From: Erpetoichthys calabaricus
Taxonomy: Eukaryota > Chordata > Cladistia > Polypteriformes > Polypteridae
Direction of reading: 5' to 3'
DNA length: 64,000 nucleotides
Assembly (NCBI RefSeq): GCF_900747795.2
Contig: NC_041401.2
Location: 120,625,722-120,689,721, forward strand
A program made the translations under genes and the position numbers. The notes under the pieces were generated by a model. The model worked only from the letters and a program-made list of their open reading frames with translations, did not search any database and was not told the DNA's origin. Shown piece by piece: positions 58,401 to 64,000 of the stretch (position 1 is the first letter of the stretch; every line of letters begins with the position of its first letter).

Positions 58401-58626
58401 CCACCATAGTATGATGTCTCTGTCTATGAAGAACTCCAATAGTGGAAGAGCTCTGAAAAGCACAGTGGTTGTGCCCGGAGATACAGAATCCCTCAACTCT
58501 GATCCTCCAACACTGCGACCTACCAACAAAGAGCTTGTGGCCACCGGTGCAGACTCAGTCAAATTGATTGACCTGGAATGTACAGCACATGAGTTACTGC
58601 CCTGTCAACTAATGGACCTTGAGTGA
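52445..58626 (+). CDS. HTR6: 5-hydroxytryptamine receptor 6
   Basis: Three coding exons, 52445-53173, 57966-58118 and 58243-58626, all phase 0, giving 421 residues (human 440). The intron positions are those of human HTR6. Seven-helix serotonin receptor coupled to Gs. Visible features: N-glycosylation NSS (14-16), Asp73 in helix 2, the amine-binding Asp107 in [16 protein letters not shown] at 124-126, Cys100 and Cys189 for the extracellular disulfide, FFAAWLPFF in helix 6 (Trp284) and NPIIY (319-323) in helix 7. The third loop is rich in Arg/Ser. Helix 6 has Ala where most amine receptors have Cys in FxxCWxP. The C-tail is short and differs from mammals. The ATG at 52445 is the first in frame. 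Intron 1 (4.8 kb) contains two SINEs. Confidence 0.97.
53501..54261. other. HTR6 intron 1, CpG-containing part
   Basis: More CpGs than in the rest of the intron (ACCGAACCGTGCGATGG near 53620), perhaps part of a gene-start CpG island. No exon or repeat identified. Confidence 0.4.
54262..54470 (+). mobile_element. SINE copy, moderately old
   Basis: GGGGCGGTAAGGTGGCCCAG, CTCCCTGCGCGGAGTTTG and ACATGCAGGTCAGGTGAAGT correspond to the SINE at 21785, with ~15% differences and a missing 3' end. Confidence 0.8.
54861..54975 (+). mobile_element. MITE fragment (GGTTCCCAAAAGAACC family)
   Basis: CAGAGTGATGCCACAACAG and AACCATTTTTGGTTCCC followed by AAAAGAACCATCTATAT match the elements at 46978 and 51588. 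Confidence 0.55.
55076..55848. other. HTR6 intron 1, nothing recognised
   Basis: AT-rich intronic DNA; the long open frame starting at 55622 owes its length to the SINE at 55860. Confidence 0.5.
55860..56209 (+). mobile_element. Full-length tRNA-derived SINE with target duplication
   Basis: Same family as 21785, including A-box (GCACAGTGGGTAGCAC) and B-box (GGGTTCGCTTCC) parts and the ATGG tail. The 11-bp duplication GGTTTTACAGC is exact at 55849-55859 and 56210-56220. It lies in HTR6 intron 1 in the sense orientation. Confidence 0.93.
56221..57965. other. HTR6 intron 1, right part
   Basis: No repeat or exon recognised up to the acceptor TTTGTTGTCTAG before 57966. Confidence 0.55.
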
Positions 58627-58690
58627 AAAATGGTCTGTGAATTCAGCTGCCTGGCTTAATAAATTACAAAATGCCACCACATCAAGCCAT
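58627..58690 (+). terminator. HTR6 poly(A) signal
   Basis: AATAAA at 58658-58663, 32 bases after the stop codon. This gives a very short 3' UTR unless a later site is used. Confidence 0.55.
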
Positions 58691-59219
58691 TCTGTTTAAA
58701 TTTATATTTTTACATCTTCTTTAATGTTCCTCAAATATTGGCAGATGGCACAAATCTCTGTGGCTTTAATTATATTTGTTGCACCTGATCCAGAGCCTGC
58801 TTCCAAGAGCTGGAAGATAAATGAGAAAACTAGAGACTCTGCTGAAAAACATTGTCAAAATTGCTTTCTGTATTTCACAGTGGTTTGGCAGGGGTATGTG
58901 CACTTTAATCACACATCTATACAAATATGGAATCTTCCAGGGACACAATGGGCATAGCAGATATATAGTAATGATGCTGAATATAGGAGAAATACTGAAC
59001 CCTCTGCATGCATGTTACAAAGATGGTCACCACTCAGGTGCACAAGCATCCAAACACATCCTAACAAACACAGACAAATAAAGCTCTCTCACACAATCCC
59101 TTGTGGGCACTAAACCAGAGAGGTACAGCTGTACCACACTCTTGGGCTGCAATTAAAAATGCTGTCTGCAGCGATGCAGCTCTGACAGGCTGTCACAACA
59201 CTTAAACTAAACTTCAACA

Positions 59220-59487
59220 AGTCTGTGCATGACATTTATTTTAAATGAAGCACTTGTGCATCTTTGACAGGCAGCTCACAGACATCAACTTAGCAGCAAA
59301 CAGGTATCTCAGACCATGCAGACCAGGCCGACTAACATTCCAGGCACTGTTCTTAGTATAAAACACCAGGTACCAACACATGGCCAGAATCTTTAGTCTT
59401 TACGGCTCATGACAGCAGAGGGCTCTGCAAGATTCTCTGATCTCACAAATATCAGCAAGTAGGATGGCCTTGGAATGTGAGTTCAAG
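59220..59487 (-). terminator. TMCO4 3' UTR and candidate poly(A) signal
   Basis: On the minus strand AATAAA lies at 59240-59235, about 250 bases beyond the stop codon. TMCO4 and HTR6 thus converge with their 3' ends roughly 0.55 kb apart. Confidence 0.45.
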
Positions 59488-62400
59488 CTAATCCCCATTA
59501 ACAGCAGCTTCCACTACTTCCAGCTCTCCAGGCTGCATGTTTGTCTCAATTGTTCTTACACTGCATAGGTCCAAAACTGTGGCCTTAGTCAGTTCAGTCT
59601 TTGTTCTCTCCACTTGGGGACCTCTGGTTCTAATGCCAACTGCAACCAAGATGGTTTCCATCTGTCGCATGTAATCCAAATGTCCCTTTACCTAAGGAAA
59701 ATGGAGTGGAACTAGTTAAAATTTCTAATTAAAGAGTTTGGTGCCATATGAAATATTGTCTATGCACTCACCACAGAAGACAAGTCAACATTGACCATCC
59801 TGCGGTCATCCAAGTTTACAGGCTGGAGACCAGCGACCATCATTTGAATAGAGGAGCTACGGTACAAAAACCTGAGCAGCCAGTCACCTCTGGAAAAACA
59901 ATCACACACACAACAGATAACCAAATTCCTTATAAAAATGTCAGACCTCACCAATGATACAGATATGTGCTTTTGCCCCTTTTACTCAACCTGGTCAGAA
60001 TGTATTCCACTGGTGAGTTCACACGAGTATTGGTTCCTAAAAATTCTTTTGCATTATTCTGCATTTTGATAATTGTTCCAAAAATCTAAGACATTTGTAA
60101 GGAGTGCCATAACAAAATACTCTGAAATTAAATCAGAATTTAGCAGCTAGGCCACAGAAAAGCCTATTTTTTAAAAACGTTCTTATTCTTTGTCATGTGG
60201 TACTGATTTTGCTGTGGCCACATTTTGTTTACCTTACACTCAAATGCTAAATACTTTATGAACCTTGTATTTATTATTTTAATATATAATAGATTGGTTA
60301 TGTATAAAAAAAGCTAAAAGATTTATAATTAGAAGTTATTATTTAAATACACTGGATTAAATCTACACTGTTCAATCCAGTTTCACCATTACAGGCTTCT
60401 ACTAATCCACTACCAATATATTTTCTTACCTACAATATCCATTGACAATTCGTCCTGATACAACTTTGGTCAGAGTTTTCCAATGTTTTGCTGTTCCTTC
60501 CACTGGAGCCCCCAGCAAAACAACATCTTCAATGATACCCTGACAATCTTAATCAGAGAAATGTACACAAGAAAATTACATCAAAAATATGTGTTTATGC
60601 TTATATACTTTTTATGTCAACAGGAACCAAAACTAAGTGAATTGCACTTCAGCTGTTCTCTTTCAGTTTAACTGTACCTACCCTTTTCCTGAGAAAGTTC
60701 CTGGAGACAGAAATAGATGACTCTAGCTCCAAGACTGAAGCCAACAAGCGTCACTGGCCGCTTTCCCTATGGACAGAAAAGTAAGTTCAATCAGCACACA
60801 CAGCACCATGGGACAAGTTAAAACTGTTTTGAGGAGATGATTTAAGTAGTCATAAGTTATTAAAAACTGACTAACAATTGTGCACTGAATTTCTCATTCT
60901 AGTTTAACTTCTGGTTACTTCTACTATATCAGCCCACAGCATTAATCTTTAATCCACTTTAATTCCAATCTAAACCATTAAATTGGCATTAATTTCTCAC
61001 CTGCTGTCGACTTCTCAACACTTGAGCTAGCTGTTTGCCCACTTCCACGGAGCGGTGCAGACACACACTCCATGGATTGTCAATGACACTGGCAACAGCA
61101 AGAAGTGACGCTGGCCATGCCAATGCAGTCATGATTCCTTTAGGAGAAAAAAGTCAGTTAGACTCAGGGCAACTACTAGAACAGTAGCAATAAAAAGCTA
61201 GCCTTTACATTTCACCTGAAAGTATGGTGTACTTGAGTGCTTCTTGAGCCACCATATTGACAAGTCCACTTAACAAAGTCACCATAGCATTGCCCAACTC
61301 CAAGAGATATCTGGACTCCCATGCAAGGCAGTATTGCTCCTGAGAGTGTAACAGTGTGTGCCAAGGAGTGCGAAAGGAGGCTGCCAAGAGTACAGACACA
61401 CATTAATCTAAGCAAGATTTTGTTAGTGAAACATTTCATTAAGCTCTTAAGTACAGAAAGTATTGTTCAATAATACTATGGTATTTTATCTCTATTATTG
61501 TACCGTTATAAAAAATGTCAAAAACTGAATCATTTAATGTTAGAAATTTGTAGAAAAATCCATTGTGTCTATAGTATTTCTAAAGTAAAAAAGAATTTTA
61601 CCAAATAATTCTTGTTGAGGTTACCGTGCAACTTTAGTTGAGGCAATCTGCAACTGCACTGCTTATTTTTTATTCAATTCATACAAATCTTATGTCAACT
61701 AGTGAATATCATACAGTAATAAGTTTATGTCCCACATTAATTTAGTAAGCCAGATTGATTGTGGTAAGCCAGAGTCTAATGCAGCTACATCAGGCATAAT
61801 CCACAAGCCAACCACCCATTTTCTAACCTGTTTATGTGGTTCTAGATCACATGAAGCCAGTCCCTTCCCTAGCAGCCTAAAATGAAAAGTGATAACCAGC
61901 TATGGATGGGATACCATCCCATCACTGGTACACCTACGCACACATCCGACACTAATTCACTCTGGTGCAATTAATCTAAGCAACAAATATTGGGAGATTT
62001 GGGAGCAAAAAAACAAACAAAAAAAAACAATGCCAACATGGGGAGAATGTCCAACCTCCAAATAAACTGAATCTGGACCAAGGCTACAAAGTGCTACCAA
62101 TGTGTCACCAATTGACCGTAGTTTTACAGGGTTGAATTCAGTGCTAGGGGAATTATTTTCAAATTTGAAGATTATCTTGCACAGCAAACAAATTAAAAAA
62201 CACTTGGTGTATTTTTTTTTTCTTCTCAGACACTACTGCACAGTTCCTACTACCATGAGAATAACTTCATCTAATGCACTTTGAAAAATATGCAGCGAAG
62301 CTAAAACTCACATGGGAAAACATGTACATAGCACTGTATGGGGTGGGGGGGGGGTAATAATTAAAATGAGTTCATATATTTCAATTGGCAGCAAATCAAG

Positions 62401-64000
62401 TTCAGTAAATGGACAGATTGATATTTGAACTCTTGCAGAAAAGATTCCAAATGAATTCCAAAAAAGGGAGTTGATATGCATGATTTAGCTTCAATAACTA
62501 GTCATTCATTCCTGGAAATTCTTGATTGGGCCAAAATATAAGAATAAAGACTATGATTAAACATTTTCAGCAAGAGAGAAGCAAATCAGAACAGCACATA
62601 AGACAGGGCCACATTTCCCAGGATTCATCAAAGACTGATTCAGCAACCTTTGACTATAGGGCTTGCAGTTTTACAAATAATAAACATTTATATCTGAATC
62701 ACTAGAGAAGGAAACTCCAGATATCTGTATAATGTTCTACATATTTCTGCTATCACATTATAAACATATACCAGATTTGCAGATGACAAGTAAACAAATG
62801 CAAGGCAGCTGGATATAAATGTCTAATCTTAAAGAACAAAAAAAAAAATAAAATAAAAACTAGAAAAGTTCAGGTTTTAATTAAGCCTTTGCAGGAAAAT
62901 CATTAGCTCCCTTGTAGCATCAACAACCAACCAACCAAGTAGCAACCTCAACCGAACATGTTTTGTGTCCTCTTAACACATGGTTGCCTCATCAAAAAGT
63001 GAATAAGATGAAAGAATACAAACATAAAAAAAGAAAATATATATGATTGATGAGGTTTAAGTCCACACATGCAAACCAGAAAGAAAAAAAGAACTAGAGT
63101 ATACAATAATATGTGGAGGAGCTAAAACAAACTGAATAATGCAATTTTTCCTCACTGAAAGAGTTAAGTGAGAATAAGGACAACAAAATAAATACTAGAA
63201 AAGTAATATCTTCAGTGTATAGCTCCTATTTAGAATTTTGGAATAATCAAAAATTTTTCTATGCTGTAATATTTATTATTATGAGAATTAATTTACAAAC
63301 TATTATTTCTCTAACATAGAAAAAACATATATATTTCATCAGACTGTATGGGTCTCCAGTCAGTACAGCTTGCACGTTTCTGTTTCTCTTCATTTTAGCC
63401 ATTTTCAGGCATCTCACCAAATTCTCCAGCGCATAGCCAGCCTGTCACTGCTACTGTGATGTGGAGCTGCTTTCCTTCTGTCAGGGTTAGGAAATCAAAT
63501 TCCTCAATCTCCCCTACTCGCTTTTTCATCTTATAACCTGTATTGGGAAAAAACTATTGTTCCATTTTCCATATTTGCTTAGGTCCATTCCTTTAAAGTT
63601 TACAGTAGGCAACTGAGGAACTGAATGAGCACCTGGATGACTAACAACTAAATAGGCTCACCTGTCAATCCGGCTCCTGCAGCTCCAAATAAAGAAGCCA
63701 TCACAGCAATACCAGCTGTTGAGCCCAGTGCTGCTGCTCCAGTGGTGCCAATAAGTGCTCCTGCTCCAGCTGCAACCAGAGGTGCTGACAATCCACCAGT
63801 AAGCCCTAAGAATGACAACATATTATTAAATCTAGTTCATTAGATGACACAATTAACCACCATACTTGAAAAAACTGGGCACACTGAGTGTATTATATAT
63901 AGATGAACATTCTCTTTCTTCATCCTACTTTTAAAAAGACTCACCAATCAAAGTGCCACCCCCAACAGTGGCCAAGCCAATCAACAGGTAACGCTGCAGC
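59488..64000 (-). CDS. TMCO4: Transmembrane and coiled-coil domain protein 4, C-terminal part
   Basis: Nine minus-strand exons: 64000-63945 (cut by the window edge), 63805-63662, 63537-63418, 61380-61216, 61137-61001, 60766-60682, 60547-60430, 59889-59772 and 59691-59488. All borders are GT/AG and phases agree, giving about 381 of an expected ~630 residues. The first two exons encode a glycine/alanine-rich membrane region (LIGLATVGGG, VAAGAGALIG). The DUF726 alpha/beta-hydrolase-like part follows, with the nucleophile-elbow motif GFSLGARVIY (Ser in GxSxG) and EDVVLLGAPVEG, a possible acid-residue site. Human wording such as NMVAQEALKYT and YCRGDWLL is kept. Enzyme activity is inferred only from the fold; no substrate is known to me. 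The C-terminal tail after VGIRT differs from mammals. Confidence 0.96.
61800..62095 (-). mobile_element. Old SINE remnant in a TMCO4 intron
   Basis: Minus-strand reading starts from the 3' side as CCACCCATTTTCTAACC (ATGG-tail complement) and contains CCATCCCATCACTGGTAC and ATGGGGAGAATGTCC, in the order of the SINE family. It contains an A-rich insertion at about 62008-62031. Confidence 0.6.
62096..63417. other. TMCO4 intron, nothing recognised
   Basis: AT-rich DNA with a G run near 62343-62353. No exon fits the TMCO4 reading frame here; the flanking exons (63418-63537 and 61216-61380) join in phase. Confidence 0.6.

Overview
The window is vertebrate nuclear DNA, most likely from a ray-finned fish. 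Genes have small exons and large AT-rich introns. The repeats are typical of fish: tRNA-derived SINEs ending in ATGG repeats, LINE copies ending in GATA repeats, and Tc1/mariner, hAT, piggyBac, pogo-like and Helitron DNA transposons. A non-teleost such as a bichir or reedfish is my guess from the SINE and LINE types; this is inference, not proof.

Four host genes can be read exon by exon, in the same order and orientation as human 1p36.13: MICOS10 (+, 28075-35380, complete), NBL1/DAN (+, 40249-46133, complete coding region), HTR6 (+, 52445-58626, complete) and TMCO4 (-, 59488-64000, C-terminal ~381 residues, running off the right edge). In human the next gene to the left is CAPZB on the minus strand. 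A CpG-containing promoter near 15.9-16.1 kb, with a minus-strand ATG placed directly before a splice donor, fits CAPZB exon 1. If so, 1-15.8 kb is its first intron.

Layout: 1-15.8 kb is non-coding DNA with a pogo/Tigger end, an old hAT carrying two nested piggyBac elements and a LINE tail, a young hAT deletion derivative, small MITEs and a SINE. 15.8-16.1 kb is the putative CAPZB promoter. 16.6-19.7 kb is a nearly full-length RTE-type LINE. 19.9-26.8 kb is intergenic repeats, including a mariner relic and a decayed endonuclease-like retroelement tail. 27.9-35.5 kb is MICOS10. 38.7-46.7 kb is NBL1, with two Tc1-like elements in its intron. 46.8-52 kb is a thicket of nested LINEs, a Helitron, MITEs and an inverted duplication. 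52.1-58.7 kb is HTR6, and 59.2-64 kb is TMCO4, convergent with HTR6.

The host genes share no pathway: a mitochondrial cristae protein, a secreted BMP antagonist, a serotonin receptor and a membrane protein with a hydrolase fold. They are together through conserved synteny. I found no convincing new host system. The most unusual material is the layered transposon structure.
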